Below are positions 1 through 21,861 of a DNA stretch of 64,000 bases, piece after piece. The stretch is from Unio delphinus (Eukaryota; Mollusca; Bivalvia; Unionida; Unionidae). The stretch's first letter is position 1. Each line of letters opens with the position of its first letter. A model generated the notes under the pieces. The model made no database searches. It saw only the letters and a program-made list of their open reading frames with translations, and was not told the origin of the DNA. The stretch lies in contig JAQISU010000179.1 in the NCBI GenBank assembly GCA_029339505.1, forward strand, positions 9,194,501 to 9,258,500. Reading direction: 5' to 3'. The translations under genes were made by a program, and so were the position numbers.

Positions 1-1600
1 TGTATATCACAATGCCTGCGCATCGGACACTGTCCGATGTATGACACTCGTTATTATGATTGTTAACTAGAGTGGAAGGCCGTACGTGAGCAAAAGTGAG
101 TGATCGAGCATAGTATCACAGATATATGTCCAGCAATCATATCAGCTTTGGCAAAATACGCCAGAAACTCGGGCGTACGTTGAGACACTTGATTGTATTC
201 TATTGTTTATGTTTATATTTATAAATGCCAGAAGTGAAATATATGTATGTATCATTCTTAGCATTTACATGCAGCTTGGTTTTCAAGACAGCGTTGCGAG
301 TGTACTTTTGCATTTATCGCTCCTGTTCATGCCCATAACCAGGAAATTGTGGTTGTAAGGACCTACTTATTTTTTCTGCTCACAGTGACCATGAAATTAG
401 TTTTGGATTATTTACCGGAAAAGCAGGCGTTATAGGATTGACATATTTTCCTGTTGCATCACTCTTAACACAAACGTGCACATTTTTAAAAATGATACTC
501 GAAACTAGAGTTATAATATCGATTAATTTCATGAATGAGAAACACGGTAGCAACTCTTATTACAGGCTGTAATTCATTCTCTTCCTCTCTTGGACAATTC
601 TTAACTACCAGTGACATTTTTGTTTGTCTGTCATATTTTCCTCATTTATCAATGGAAGTTCTAAGTCGACGCGATGCATTTGCCGAGGGAGCTATTGCTG
701 CAGTATTTTCGTTTAGGTTCCGCTAAACAGTTTCGTACTTTACACAGGGAATTTATTTTCTCAAGAAAAAGAATGACCCAGATTTTCTTCACGAGCTTAT
801 CCTCGTTATGGATAAAGGACGTTGTATATGTAAGGCATCGTTCAATAATTTTTCATTCTCTTTATTTTGTTATATGATTTAAGGTATAATTTGGGTTTGA
901 GAGTACGCAACATGGCTTTACTTCAGATGTACATCTTTGAAATGAGTGCAAGCTCCGCTTTGTCTGTTTCACTTCCGGAACTAAGGTAATTTGGAATTTA
1001 AAAACAAATGCAGACGACGTTTCTTAAAACGTTTTTGATATTCTGTAATTCATTTATTGCACTTACATACAATTACTTTACCCTGTTTTAATAATTGCTA
1101 ATGTTAATGTAAATTGACCCAGTTCAAGTTCATTTCATGAGTGCATGGGAACAGCCATTTTGACCAGATGTCTGTTTTAGTAGAGCATTGTTTCCTAATT
1201 ACCTCATATAACGAAATGTCAGTCAGTGTATGAAAGTTGCATAAAGGTATGCCAACATTCTCTCCAATATACCTGATGCAAATTCACCTCTACCCTGCTT
1301 TCATAAGCACATACTAATTGTCGAGCGGAAACTTATAGGAATATTCTACAATAGTTTTGATAACATTAGTTGATAAAGACAACGAGGATTTCCAATGTCC
1401 AGAATACGGTCATGAGATCAGGTTGAGATGCGTTTATTTCTATATGAAGTATATGGACATTTACTTTAAAATAAATACCTACTTCTATCAACATAGTCAC
1501 GAACAAGGAACCCTAAATTAGCTTTCAAACGCAGAGTTAGAATACTAGAACGATAACTATTAAAATAAAAGATAAACAAAAATAAAACAGTCATCAGCTG
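1..1600. other. Unannotated AT-rich sequence
   Basis: I see no convincing exon, RNA gene or repeat family here. Short open frames at 535-726 and 674-877 have no recognisable domain and the low-complexity composition of noncoding DNA. Confidence 0.5.
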
Positions 1601-1611
1601 AATCTCAAAGG

Positions 1612-1825
1612 TTACATAACGCCAGAAGGTGTTTGCTTCGGCAAATTGCATTTTATAAAAGAACAGAGAAAAGCACCATTATCACACATTCTTTGTACAT
1701 CTGGATTTTCTGGTTTGAGATAAGCATTTTCAAAATCGTACTTTAAAGCTACTAAATTACTTAACAGCTTCTCATATCGCACTGTTGCTCTCATACGGTG
1801 ATCACTTGCAAAAGTTTGAACCATT
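1612..1825 (-). CDS. Possible internal exon, unrecognised protein
   Basis: The minus strand reads open for about 70 codons with a protein-like composition, including the stretches RMRATVRYEKLLSNLVALKY and KPENPDVQRMCDNGAFLCSF. No simple repeat explains it. The open frame is immediately preceded, on the minus strand, by a pyrimidine run ending in CTAG at 1826-1836, which would serve as a splice acceptor. No matching strong donor is evident near the stop at 1612, so the 3' limit is uncertain. I do not recognise the family. It could be an exon of a host gene lying mostly left of the window, a transposon fragment, or a chance frame. The frame also runs open upstream to 1866. Confidence 0.3.
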
Positions 1826-1949
1826 CTAGGAAAAAGATCTTTCAAAATTTGTACAAATGATACCAATTATCCGTCAGATATTGTCGCCGTTAATAAACGA
1901 ATAATACAAATGTTTTAGATTACTTCTTATCTAAAGCCGATAAACCAAA

Positions 1950-2165
1950 TTTGACCAAAAACCTTCTGTTAAAAGGGTCTTTCGAATTTGCAGAAAGCTT
2001 TCTGGCACTAGGCATTTCAATTATGATAGAAAGCATTCTGGCAAAATGTCTGTCAATTTGACAAAAATCATTCTGGTCCAAAAGCCTTTCAATTTTGACG
2101 GAATTCATTCTGGCACAAGGGTCTTCAATGTTGACAGAAATCCTTCTGGCACAAGGGTCTTTAAT
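1950..2165. repeat. 36-bp minisatellite, about 6 degenerate units
   Basis: Units share a core of the form CTGGCACAAGGGTCTT; two clean copies start at 2110 and 2146. Because 36 is a multiple of three, the minus strand reads open as a 12-residue repeat (IEDPCARRISVN-like). That frame (1920-2261) is a repeat artefact rather than a gene. Confidence 0.75.
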
Positions 2166-2179
2166 ATAAACACCAATGA

Positions 2180-3315
2180 TACAGATTTGATATTCAATAT
2201 GACCGTCATAAATCAATGACACTTCTCTAAATAGTATTTTAACAAAATTTACAGATAACATACTGACATGAAACTAGTTCATATTTTTATAAATGAGGCC
2301 AATCTGCTATACAATATTGATTGTATCCAAAAAAAAATCCTATTAAAGTTACTTTCATTTTCAAAAATGCCCAACGGATTGTTAGCAAATGTGACAGAAA
2401 ATATCTTTGCATAAAAGCCATATTGTTATTTGTTTAAACATGTGTAAAATCAATGAAGGTAGAATAATGGGGATACCTTTCACGAACTATTGTTATAACA
2501 AATCAACAAACTTTGAAGAATTTTTTTAAGTTGTCATCATACTAACCCATAGTGCTGGGACACCTGCTGTTGCATTTAAATATTGGGCAGACTATGCAGA
2601 TTTCAGCAAGATGGTCGATATTTTCAGGGCCAACAAGGCATTTTGTTTTAGCGAAGAGTTTGATCATGTAATAGTTGACGTTGTTCGGCTGCAGTACGTT
2701 TATGACAAAGGAAACCTCATTCCAAATTAAAGTACAACCTCTTTTCCTCAACCTCTTGAGGAATAGGTACCGTTGGTATCCTCGAGAGTTCGAGTGACAG
2801 AGGTTTAGATAAATTGAAGATTCAGTATGCGAGGTTTCAGTTACGAGGTTCTACTGTATTAACCACACGAGTTCCCAATAGTTGATAGAGATAAAATCGT
2901 GGATGAAAGAAACACTAAATGTGTACAACTTAAAGATAAGGTTTATATACCGTATACAACCTACTTGCACCGTATATACTACACTGAAACTCTGTAACAT
3001 TGTCATTCTTAAAGTGGATTCCATATAATTATTGAACTCGGAAATTGCTTATTTCGTAGAGCCAGGTTAATACACTTTAACTGTAAGACAAGCAAATGTC
3101 ATTGGTGAATTCATAGCAAATTTGTACGCAGTAAAGCAAACGAGGCAAACTCAAACTAATTTGAAATTATACAACTTGTATTAAGACGTGATTATAAACG
3201 GAACATACAGGACAAGATCTATAAAGCAAGACATTCTTTACCATGTATTTTCTAAAGAAAATAAGATCACACTCATTTTTTTTGTTTCTAAATTTCTTAT
3301 AATAGTATCTGTGGA
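2180..3315. other. Unannotated sequence
   Basis: Nothing recognisable. The 69-codon frame at 2542-2751 (minus) has no family features I can name. Confidence 0.5.
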
Positions 3316-3319
3316 GTTA

Positions 3320-4049
<730 letters not shown>

Positions 4050-4119
<70 letters not shown>

Positions 4120-4170
4120 CAGACAGACAGAGACAGGCAGATAGAGACAGACAGACAGAGAGAGAGACAC
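4050..4170. repeat. (GA)n then degenerate (GACA)n microsatellite
   Basis: Uninterrupted AG dinucleotides run from 4050 to 4115, followed by GACAGACA-type repeats to about 4170. Frames on both strands here are repeat translations. Confidence 0.95.
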
Positions 4171-5168
4171 AGAAAGAGGTTGAGAATATCACGTGTTCGT
4201 GTCCTGTTTTAGCCCGATCGTGTTCTTTTCGTCCTTTTTAGTTCTAAAGTAGCTTCCAAGCCAGCGGAGGTACTTTGGGAATGTAAAAGTAGAATGGAGA
4301 GTTCATTCAGTTGCTGAATGAGAGATAAATTGTATTTTATTTCGAAAAGTCACTCATATTAGGACAACATGTAGGACAATAAGTAGACAGAGATAAAATT
4401 AAATAGCTGGTTTTAATTTAAGAGACATTTTATGAAATACTACTAGCACTATTTTGAAGGGTATGGTTCTACCTATAATTGCAATACAAATTTACGCTTA
4501 ACCAGTTACGCACAACATGCTGAAAGAATTTGATTGCTGATAAACTGTAGCCCCAAATCCCATTTTCTCAGTCCATTAAGCTAGCAGCCAAAAGCGCTGG
4601 CCCGACATAGATAGTGTATCATCTTGAATGATGTCCCTTGTTTTAAATCTCATCAACCGCCACACAGTTCATTCTATCTCGCATTTTCTTCATAACACCA
4701 ACGATGATTAAAGATGTGGGAAGATTAGTCACACAAAAGCAAATCTGAATAATACTAAAAACAAGAAAACAAATGATAACAGAGTTCAATACAGTATGAC
4801 CCAAAGGATGGAATGCTTGTATGTGGGAAGAATGAGATAATATTCACACAGGAAGTATCACAACTATAGTCCCGATTTGTCCTGATCATTGTTTGAGACC
4901 AAGCCTTAGACATTCTCACACATAAGTATATACCAAACTATGACTCCTAGTTCCAGGGAAAAGCTTGGTTATCATTTACAAGCAATAGTCATACTGAACA
5001 GGATATATTACTCACGTCTTATCCCAGTTTCATGTAATTTATGTCTGTTAAACTTGGATTATGTTTATAAATTAATCCCACCAAAAGACACTTTTTAATA
5101 GAGATCTAAAATAATCAACGTTGGCAATCAGAAATAGTTTATGGTCCATATGTCATGACGTTTCTGCC

Positions 5169-5171
<3 letters not shown>
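4171..5171. other. Unannotated sequence
   Basis: No gene, element or array recognised. Confidence 0.5.
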
Positions 5172-5244
<73 letters not shown>

Positions 5245-5339
5245 CCTGATTAATTACTACTTCTCAATCCCAAATCACCCTGTATATATATATATATATA
5301 TCCTGATTAATTACTACTTCTCAATCCCAAATCACCCTG
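5172..5339. repeat. (CA)n-(TA)n microsatellite with a 57-bp tandem duplication
   Basis: (CA)n at 5172-5220 runs into (TA)n at 5221-5244. The following block beginning CCTGATTAATTACTACTTCT is present at 5245 and again at 5302, each preceded by a TA run, giving a 57-bp period. The two copies are almost identical, so the duplication is recent. Confidence 0.93.
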
Positions 5340-5344
5340 TCCCA

Positions 5345-7690
5345 CGAGAAAAGAGACTAAAATAAATTAATGACTAATTAAAGAGTTAGCAATTCGTCAA
5401 TATTTGTTCCTATGCTTCGTCACCCAGATGTGCACTTACGAGCCTTTCTAATTCATTCATTCAAGACAAGACTTTTTTAAAAAAAAATTTGCAACACGCA
5501 AAAACAGATTCGTACATTCCAGTTATTTCTTCATTTCTGCAACAAAAGAAAATCATCTTACCATAAACTAAAGTGTGATTTGTATCTTGTATTTGACTCA
5601 GAACCTCAGATAATCAAAGGAAGAGCTTAAGAAATAAACTTAGAATTTTTTCGTAAAGTGCCTAAAATGACAAATCTCACTTGAATTTAACAAAGGTCTA
5701 AATTATTCACACCATTACATGGACTCAGTAGTTGGATTTGAATGGCGAGGTAGTCTATACCTATCCTGATTGATTCTTATTTCACTTTTATGGGGATGGA
5801 AACAATCAAACTGTCACGTGGAATGATGTGAGAGATCTCTCCATCTCGTTTTTGGTTAACGTTATCTAGGAGATCATCGACCACGGTGTTATTTCCCGGA
5901 TCGAATAAACAATAAAATAAAATATTAAGTTAATGGATGGAATAACAGTGATCTGAGCAGAAACATATAATAAAACAATACGAGCCCTCGTATGCAAAAT
6001 ATAACAAGTTCATGAGTTACATAAAGAAATGAAATTGAACACGACGTCTGAATGATTTAATTTCTGCTAGAAATAGAGCTACAAAATTTAAGCGCAATTC
6101 AATTGACCGTTCTTTTATATCGATATAACAAATTCGATCAGGTAATCGAGTAACTGGTGGAACTAAAATTTGCGGCATGTCATCATCACCTGCTTGTATC
6201 CGGTATTTTCCAAGTCACTGTTGGTGATAGGTCGGCGTTTCCGTATTTCTGTTCCTTCTCTCTCTGTCTGTCTTTCTTTCGGTTCGTCTGTCTGTCTTCT
6301 TTTGGTCATCAACCGTCTTGGTTATAAACTGTGATCTTTCCAACGTTTAGTGCAGTATGGATCTATATTTTGAAAATATAACGAGAAACGTGACTTTTAA
6401 TAATTCACGGGGCTACATTTTGGCTTGCTTCAGAAACTTAGAGTCACTAATTTTGCGAGAGGAGATTCTTAAAATCATGAATTCCGTCTGGGAACCAACA
6501 TCCCTTCTCAACCGCCAACAATTGTATCACTCCTGATGAAATCAGAATATTCTTCTCTATTCGGCCTTATTAATAACTATCGGAAAATATCTTTCTATGC
6601 CACCTGTTTCAAATGGCCCATGTTTTCGCAAAATTTGCTCTCTTTTGTCTCAACTCTTGTCATTTCCGCTATTGACCTTACATTAACATTGGCCTCTTCT
6701 AGGTATATGGCCGTTGTCAAATGGACTCAAAATTCAGCTCCTGAACGCAAACACAGCAGATCCCATCCCTTGCAGGCAGCAATTTATTGCCAGCACAACC
6801 CATATATTAGTCCTAATGATTACGTGTTACACTGTCCTCGACAGAATGTAATGCAAAATTATGTGTACATTTTTGGCAGCATTACTCAAACAAATACAAT
6901 AAGAACGGAGAACTAGATTTGAAATACTCACTGGCCCCTATCCCTTCTTTATACACCTGAAATCTCTTGATTCTATTTACATAATAAGCGAAGAAATATT
7001 CTGGCCTTCAAATCTTTATAATTTGGAAAGTATTGAGTAAAAATACTTTTCTTTTCCCAGTTACAAAGGGACGCATACCTGTGATTAAAATGGGGTCTAT
7101 AATAATTTCTCTGTATTGGGCACATTTTGACTATTAGGGAGTTAAATATATGAAAGTCCTGCTAAAACTCATCACATAATAGCTTATACTTCGTAAATTT
7201 TACTTTATAATTTAGACTTTGTACTTCATACTCTGATCTTTCAAACTTGAAAGTTAATTATCACCGAATCTAAAGATAGGCGTAGGGGTTGATTGCTTCG
7301 GCATACGATAGATGAGTTAGAAAATATGAAGTTCGACGCCTTTTAATCTAAACGTCAGTGCCTGAGATCTGAGGTCTGTATAGTGATTTCGAGAAAGATT
7401 GAAGTTTGGTTATCCTAAGTCCGAATTTAGAAGTCTGAAATCCAAATTGTGCTGTTTAAATCTGATTTATAAAATAAACAGTGTGTATTCATTCGATTGG
7501 TTGTGTTATGAACACACGTCTAACGTGCAGAGATTAAACAGACTTTTCGCTTAAGTATATTTAAAACAGGAATGCGTAAATCCATACACATAAAACTCTT
7601 GATCTTAGAACTATCATTTTAATCAAAATACATTAGAATACAGATAAATTCTAATTACCGCACAGAATACGTATAATACTTGCTGTGGCT
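5345..7690. other. Unannotated sequence
   Basis: No convincing gene. The 126-codon plus-strand frame at 6536-6916 is the longest non-repetitive frame on this side of the window. It shows no domain, signal peptide or homology I can name and has no flanking splice signals that stand out. Confidence 0.45.
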
Positions 7691-7691
7691 G

Positions 7692-7772
<81 letters not shown>
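7692..7772. repeat. (TA)n microsatellite
   Basis: About 40 uninterrupted TA units. Confidence 0.97.
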
Positions 7773-9066
<1,294 letters not shown>

Positions 9067-9069
9067 TAA

Positions 9070-10120
9070 ATTGCTTTTTGTTCGTGTTCGTGCCATATAT
9101 TTTGATCAGAGCAACGTCTTCTCCCTATAATCTTTTACTTTTAATACCAGCAGTTACACATGTATTTCAAAAGATCTACCACTAAAATCGAATTATCTGC
9201 CGTCGACGTCATTAAGATTCTCACAATCATCTTTTAAAAATGAAGTAATTTGTATCTTGACATATATCATCCAGTAATCAGATCAACCAACTATCTTTAT
9301 TTTCAGGATCACCTTTCCATACTTTGATAACCACTTTTATCATACGTTTTGTTAAACGAAAAGGTTGGACAGATGATAACATTGCAGTCAAGATTGACGC
9401 TTTATGAAGTCTGTTTCTGAAATAGTACAAATAATGTGTTTTCATGCTTAAACGTGTCTGAAACATACTGTTTTGCAAATTGTGTTGAAGTTAATTTGAT
9501 CATCTGATACGTAATAAATATGTATTGTGTGGGCATGGATATTTTCGTTTCTGCTGATCTGAAAATGAATACCGTGTTGGGCGTTAACTACTTCAAGACG
9601 GCTACCGTTTAGTTGATTACTGTGTAAATGTCTCTAATCAAGCCAGATGCAATGAAGTGTATCGTTCATATTTTTAAAGTACTGGCCCATTAAACCTGTG
9701 ATTCATGTAGTCAATTAGAATGGCCGTTTCTATTGAATTATGCAGTTTTTCTCATTTATTCTGCTACGAATGTTTTCTAACTTTTTTTATTTACTTATCA
9801 AGATCTGTATCAAATAACGCAAACAGCCAGTTGCTGTACTTATGATTATTTTTTTTTTAAATTCTCCTATTCAATGTAAAACCATTATAATAATCTCGAA
9901 GATCTTTTAACGTTGTTTACAAACTTTAAACGTTTTTCTTTTATAGATAGTACCTCTGTACTTCTTTCAAACAAACAGTTCATTGCGTGATTAGAACGCT
10001 GATCGACTGACCACATTTAGTTATAAAAATGTACAATCGATGGAATTTATTTACCATTTTTAACATGCAAGTTTACAAAAGTTGCATGAAACTTGCATGG
10101 AGTAAACTTACACGAAACAT
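9070..10120. other. Unannotated sequence
   Basis: No exon or element recognised. Near the end, GTTTACAAAAGTTGCATGAAA-like words recur around 10,070-10,115 as a short imperfect repeat. Confidence 0.45.
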
Positions 10121-10121
10121 G

Positions 10122-10378
10122 GAGGGGCCTTGAGTGGCCGAGTGGTCCTAAGCGCTCTCCGTTACGGATCACTGCCATCTCACCTCTATCTGTGTGGGTT
10201 AGCGTCTCAAATTTGGACAACGTGGGTGTGTGAGAAAGCTTGCCAGTAGCTTCTCGTGGGTCTGTGGTTCTTTCCGGGAGTTTTCCCGGGTTTTTCCTCC
10301 ACCATTAATACTGGTCGCCATGTATAGCCAATCGTCTGCTGAAAAATGGCGTTAACCCTTCAACAACAACAACAACAC
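10122..10378 (+). mobile_element. SINE family A, copy 1 (tRNA-derived)
   Basis: The head GAGTGGCCGAGTGGTCCTAA resembles a tRNA-Leu/Ser D-arm with the pol III A box. The B-box position reads GGTTAGCGTC and is mutated from the usual GGTTCGAATC. The body has the family blocks AGAAAGCTTGCCAGTAGCTT, GGTTCTTTCCGGG, TTCCTCCACCATTAATACTG and TGCTGAAAAATGGCGTTAA, and the tail is (CAA)n. No clear target duplication was found. Recognition of the family rests on the six related copies in this window. Confidence 0.88.
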
Positions 10379-10379
10379 A

Positions 10380-11335
10380 AAAATTGGTGAAAATTTGTAT
10401 TTGGTATAGTTTCTATTTCAAACTATCTACTAAATCTTTCTTACCTTCCTTTTCAGCACGACTGGTTCATGATGCTGGTATTTCTTTATAGTTATGTATT
10501 TTCATCTTTGATATGAAATTGTACAATGCTAACATCGTAAAGCATCACCCATCCCAGCACTAGTTTATTTCAATATAGAAAACGTCAATAAGTAATCCAA
10601 ACCTCAGAAATATCCATAGTCTAAAGAAGAACTCAATCATCCATGGCGATGTTATATAAATATTGAAAGAAAGAGAAATTAGGAAAGAAATGATAATCAT
10701 GAAAATAACAAATTATAAACGACATAGACAAATAAAAAAATCTGAGTTCAGAAACAGCTGGAAATGCAGTACATTTAGAAGATATTTACATAATTAACAT
10801 GGTTATAATTAACTTTCACATAATTAACACTGACCTAATTAAGTTTGACAATATTGAAGACCTTACACAGCAAGGAATCTTCCTCTTGCGAAAATACTAA
10901 AACTGTTATTGACAGAAAAGGAAGGGAGTAACACTTGTCACATCAATAACATGAACAATATAACTATCAATAGATGCACTCCTTTCTAATATCCAAGCAT
11001 TGTTTAGAAAAAATAAAATAAAAAAGCGTAAAACAATTTAGTTAAATCACTTTTCCTCTGACAAAAGAAACTGCAGCATTTTCTGAAATTATTGGTAGTG
11101 TAATAATTATAAAGCAAAGAGGTTTTGCTGGACAAATTGGTTTTTCTTTTTCCTTTTGGAACATATATTTCTTGTCTTAGCCTTAGTGAGTGCGTTATCG
11201 ATAAAGGCTAAACCTAGCAACAAGAAAAGTAATAAACTAACTACGGGGAGAAAAACCCATAACAGATTTCATAACCATTACAAGAGGAAAAAATGATTGA
11301 TACTATTTTTTTTTATGTCTGTGAATTGTCATGAG
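10380..11335. other. Unannotated AT-rich sequence
   Basis: No exon or element recognised. Around 10,785-10,850 the word ACATAATTAACA and variants recur as a minor local repeat. Confidence 0.45.
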
Positions 11336-11336
11336 G

Positions 11337-11443
11337 CATTTGCATTTCCATGCACTACGATTACATGTCCATGCACAACGTTTGCATGTCCATGCACTAC
11401 GATTACATATCCATGCACAACATTTGCATGTCCATGCACTATG
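11337..11443. repeat. 21-bp tandem repeat in 42-bp dimers
   Basis: Five 21-bp units alternate between TTTGCATGTCCATGCACTACG and an ATTACATGTCCATGCACAACG type. The length keeps frames open on both strands (11297-11482 plus, 11303-11548 minus), giving Cys-rich repeat peptides that are artefacts. Confidence 0.9.
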
Positions 11444-11598
11444 CTCGCAGTAGCAGATATGAGACTGACAATAAAAATATAATCGCTGTTCCGAAGTCAC
11501 AAGTCTTGTTGTAATCATTTGCCTCCTTTTCCTCATACTGTGCACCAACGTTTCATATTCAGTCTTCGACAGCTTCCAGTTGTACAGTCACATATTGC

Positions 11599-11599
<1 letters not shown>

Positions 11600-11652
<53 letters not shown>

Positions 11653-11715
11653 TTAATAATGAGGACTTTGTATAGCGCCTAATCTTTCATAGCTCTAAGC
11701 GCTTTACACCATCAA
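11600..11715. repeat. (AAT)n with adjoining GCGC-motif repeat fragment
   Basis: (AAT)n runs from 11,601 to about 11,660. It is followed by ACTTTGTATAGCGCCTAATC and AGCTCTAAGCGCTTTACACC, a motif pair I recall as widespread next to trinucleotide repeats in marine invertebrate genomes. That recollection is not verified here. It probably marks the end of an unclassified short repeat. Confidence 0.6.
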
Positions 11716-11954
11716 TAATGATATGACTAAACTACAGAAAAACAAATGGTAAAAACAATGAAATTGGAAGAAGAAAAAAACATGCTGAAAACATATAAGA
11801 TACAAAACACAATTAGGTCTCTAAGTTTGTCAGTTTGTTATGTATTATTGGAATTATGCCATAATATTTTCATATGTGTTGCAACAGTGCTGTCCTGAAA
11901 TTAACAACTCCATTACCATTTCCACAGTGTATAAAAATGTCAAAACGGACTGTG

Positions 11955-18716
<6,762 letters not shown>

Positions 18717-18730
18717 CCGTGCGAGATGGA

Positions 18731-19056
18731 TTTGTTTGTGTGTTTGAATAGGATTTTTAACGTAGCTTTAACAATTTGTCAGTCATATTGCTACTATGTC
18801 TGCAGTGAGGCAGTTTATAGTGATGTCTAGTACTGGGGCATCATGCCGCAGACATGTAGCATGATGTCCCACCCAGTCACATTACCCTGACACCAGGCCG
18901 ACCAGTCCTAACACTAACCTCTTAATGCTGATCGCCAAGAAAGTTAGCTGTTATTACCATTTTTGTAAGTCTTTGGTATGACTCGGCAGGGGATCGAACC
19001 CACAACCTTCCTCTTCCCCGGCGGACGTTCTAACTACTAGGTCAACGGAGCGGTTC
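18731..19056 (-). mobile_element. SINE family B, copy 1, with 14-bp target duplication
   Basis: On the minus strand the 5' head reads like a tRNA: CTAGTAGTTAGAACGTCC for the A-box side and GGGTTCGATCCCC for the B box. Then come the family blocks AGTCATACCAAAGACTTAC, TAATGTGACTGGGTGGGACA, CATGATGCCCCAGTACTAGA and AAAGCTACGTTAAAAATCC, and a CA-rich tail. The insertion is flanked by identical 14-bp repeats CCGTGCGAGATGGA at 18717-18730 and 19057-19070. This target duplication fixes both ends and shows retroposition. Confidence 0.95.
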
Positions 19057-19095
19057 CCGTGCGAGATGGAAAAATACTACATGAATCTGACAATG

Positions 19096-19440
19096 TAAAA
19101 TTCCTATTCTACTACTCCAGTGTATTATACTTCTATAGTGTATTATACCACTCTAGTGTATTATACCACTCTAGTGTATTATACTACTCTTATATATTCT
19201 ACTGCTCCATCATATTATATTACTCCAGCATACTAAACTACTCTAATGTATAATACTACTCTAGTGTAGTAGACTACACCAGTGTATGATACTACTCCAA
19301 TGTATCATATTACTCCATCTTATTATATTACTCAAGCATATTAAATTACTCTTGTGTAAAACTCAAGTGTATGATACTAATCTAGTGTATGACACTACTC
19401 CAGTATATCATATCACTCCATCCTATTATATTTATTAACG
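19096..19440. repeat. About 20-bp minisatellite, degenerate
   Basis: Roughly 17 units of the type TACTCTAGTGTATTATACCA, some shortened. It begins just right of the SINE B insertion. The plus-strand frame 19059-19253 is a translation of it. Confidence 0.88.
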
Positions 19441-20290
19441 ACTTCTGACTATATTGTGCAAATAGTATTAATGTACTTATATAAAATTAATTAAATTAAA
19501 TCAGTCCGATATTCCAATACTTAAAGACGTAGTACCCGTTTAACTCGTATAAAGTCGCAGTTGCTAAGCGACGTTAGCCGGCATCGCGTGATAACGTCAG
19601 CGGACGTTTTGACATTTACGTCATGGTAATAACTTCCTTTGTGGCAAAATAAATAATTTTTTTGCATTGTTTCTCCTGCGAAAATTCGAAAGCTAACGAT
19701 GTTTTTAGTCAACTCAGTTCGAATGTTGCTGTGCAACTAACTGACGGGAATTTGATTAAACGTACTGTAATTAATGTATAGAGAGTGAGAATCTTCTTTT
19801 ATCGTTTCAAACGTCAATCCAAACCCAATGAGGAAGGGTTGGGACAGGTCAATGGCAACCCCTAATATTTACATATTTTGATACAAGTCCATAGACTATG
19901 ATTTGTGATTTTATTTCTGGAATATTATATAATCATGCATACAAATGTCTTTTTAAAACTCATTTCCCTTCTTCATACAGCTAAATTTGCTCCTACTCTA
20001 TGGAGCCTAGCCATTTGATCCTAACTTCCAAGCCATTGTAAACCCAACCCCACAACCCTATATACAAAATGTATCGGGTGGAAAAAAAAGCTGTCGTTTA
20101 TGTAACCAGCTTTGGTCCATGAAACGTTATACAACCCGGGTACTGGCCCCCGGATGATGATTTACGATTTGTTCCGATTGAGAATAGCCTTATATTGTCA
20201 GAATGGGTTCATTGGTCTGTGCTTACTCTCACTTGGACACCCACCCAGGCCCCTATGGTCATAAATAGGAAACTACTTAAATCCCCACCA
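19441..20290. other. Unannotated sequence with an X-box/CRE-like patch
   Basis: No exon recognised. At 19,557-19,625 the sequence GTTGCTAAGCGAC resembles an RFX X-box half-palindrome and is followed by two ACGTCA words. These are promoter-like but unattached to any identified gene. Confidence 0.35.
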
Positions 20291-20311
20291 TCAATATATA
20301 TATATATATAT

Positions 20312-20626
<315 letters not shown>

Positions 20627-20629
20627 TTA

Positions 20630-21609
20630 TTTAATCTAATCATTGGAATTACGGAGTGCTTGTTGACTTTTTTTTTTGGGGGGGGGGAATCACTATTTTG
20701 GTATTATTGAGAATGCTTTTAAAGACATTCTAGTTTATAACATTGTGATACATCAATTCCATTGGTACATCAAGCTATTCAAGGCCATTGATATTTAAAA
20801 CACACTCAATAGGAAATTTATTTGGAACACTATATTTTTGAACTTGTAGTAGAACATTTAGGATTATTTGGGATTTACAGCACGATACAAGTTTACTTTG
20901 TAACTCTAAAAATAAAAACAAATTATTTGTTGAATTTACGAAAAGTGCTGATTTAACTTATTTCTGCTACTTAGTTTAAGACCAAAGATTCGTAAAAAGA
21001 CGAACATTTTGTAAGACGTTTCTGCGGATCTTTTTCAGATTATGAAGGGGGAAGGAAAGAGATGCTCGGCAAAGGTACATCAAATCTCGCACGTTATTAT
21101 TCTTGTATAAGTAGAGAACCTGTTTGACTAAACATTTGTATGACATTTAAACGATTTTTACTTTCTTTAATCCCTTATAGATCTACGTATTTCTCTAATA
21201 CTATTATTCGTGAAACTTTGAAATACCTCCCACAACCGTCAAAATAGTCCATGTCCAGCATAAAAAACATTGCTATAAAAAACCCAAGCTGCTGAAATGG
21301 CCTAAAACTCAAACTCGACATCTACATAATTGGCATGCATATCTAATCAGGTTATCTAATCCAATTACATACAAACATTCATTTTTGTGACCTAAAGTCG
21401 TGTTTGTATACTCCTGCAAAGGAGCGTTTCGTCCCAAAAATGATTTAATTGGGGAAATTATTTTCCCTCGTAAAATACATCTGGCTCGGCCTTAACCTTA
21501 TACCTCTCATAGATATATATGTCTTCACTCTCTCAAATGCAGGAAATCTGGAAAGTTTAGTCAATCTTTGACATTTAATGCGCCAAAATAAATAGCTGTC
21601 TTTATATTC
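20630..21609. other. Unannotated sequence
   Basis: No gene or element recognised; a G9 run lies at about 20,680. Confidence 0.45.
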
Positions 21610-21794
21610 TTAAAGGGGACTAGAAACCAGTGGAAATATACAATAATATTAAATACACTGCAGAGAAAAACATGATTCTGAAGCGTCGTGTGCGACCGTA
21701 CTGCCAATATTGAGATATTGGCATATCTTCTAGGCGCTGAGTTTCCGTGACCTCGTATGCATATTTTCCGCGCCTATTCGGTTACTTTCGGAAA

Positions 21795-21812
21795 GTGACG
21801 TCATACTAGCAA
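21795..21812 (+). promoter_or_regulatory. CRE-containing subterminal block
   Basis: A perfect CRE, TGACGTCA (21796-21803), lies about 60 bp upstream of the THAP start codon within a block repeated in inverse near the other end. It could be a promoter site, a transposase-binding site, or both; the sequence alone cannot tell. Confidence 0.4.
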
Positions 21813-21861
21813 CTCCAGCATCCAGACCTACAGTTGCAAGGTTCATTTCATATAGAGTACC

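Noticed and set aside
6536..6916. 126-codon frame as a gene
   Set aside because: No recognisable domain, codon pattern or splice context; length is within chance for AT-rich DNA read in six frames.
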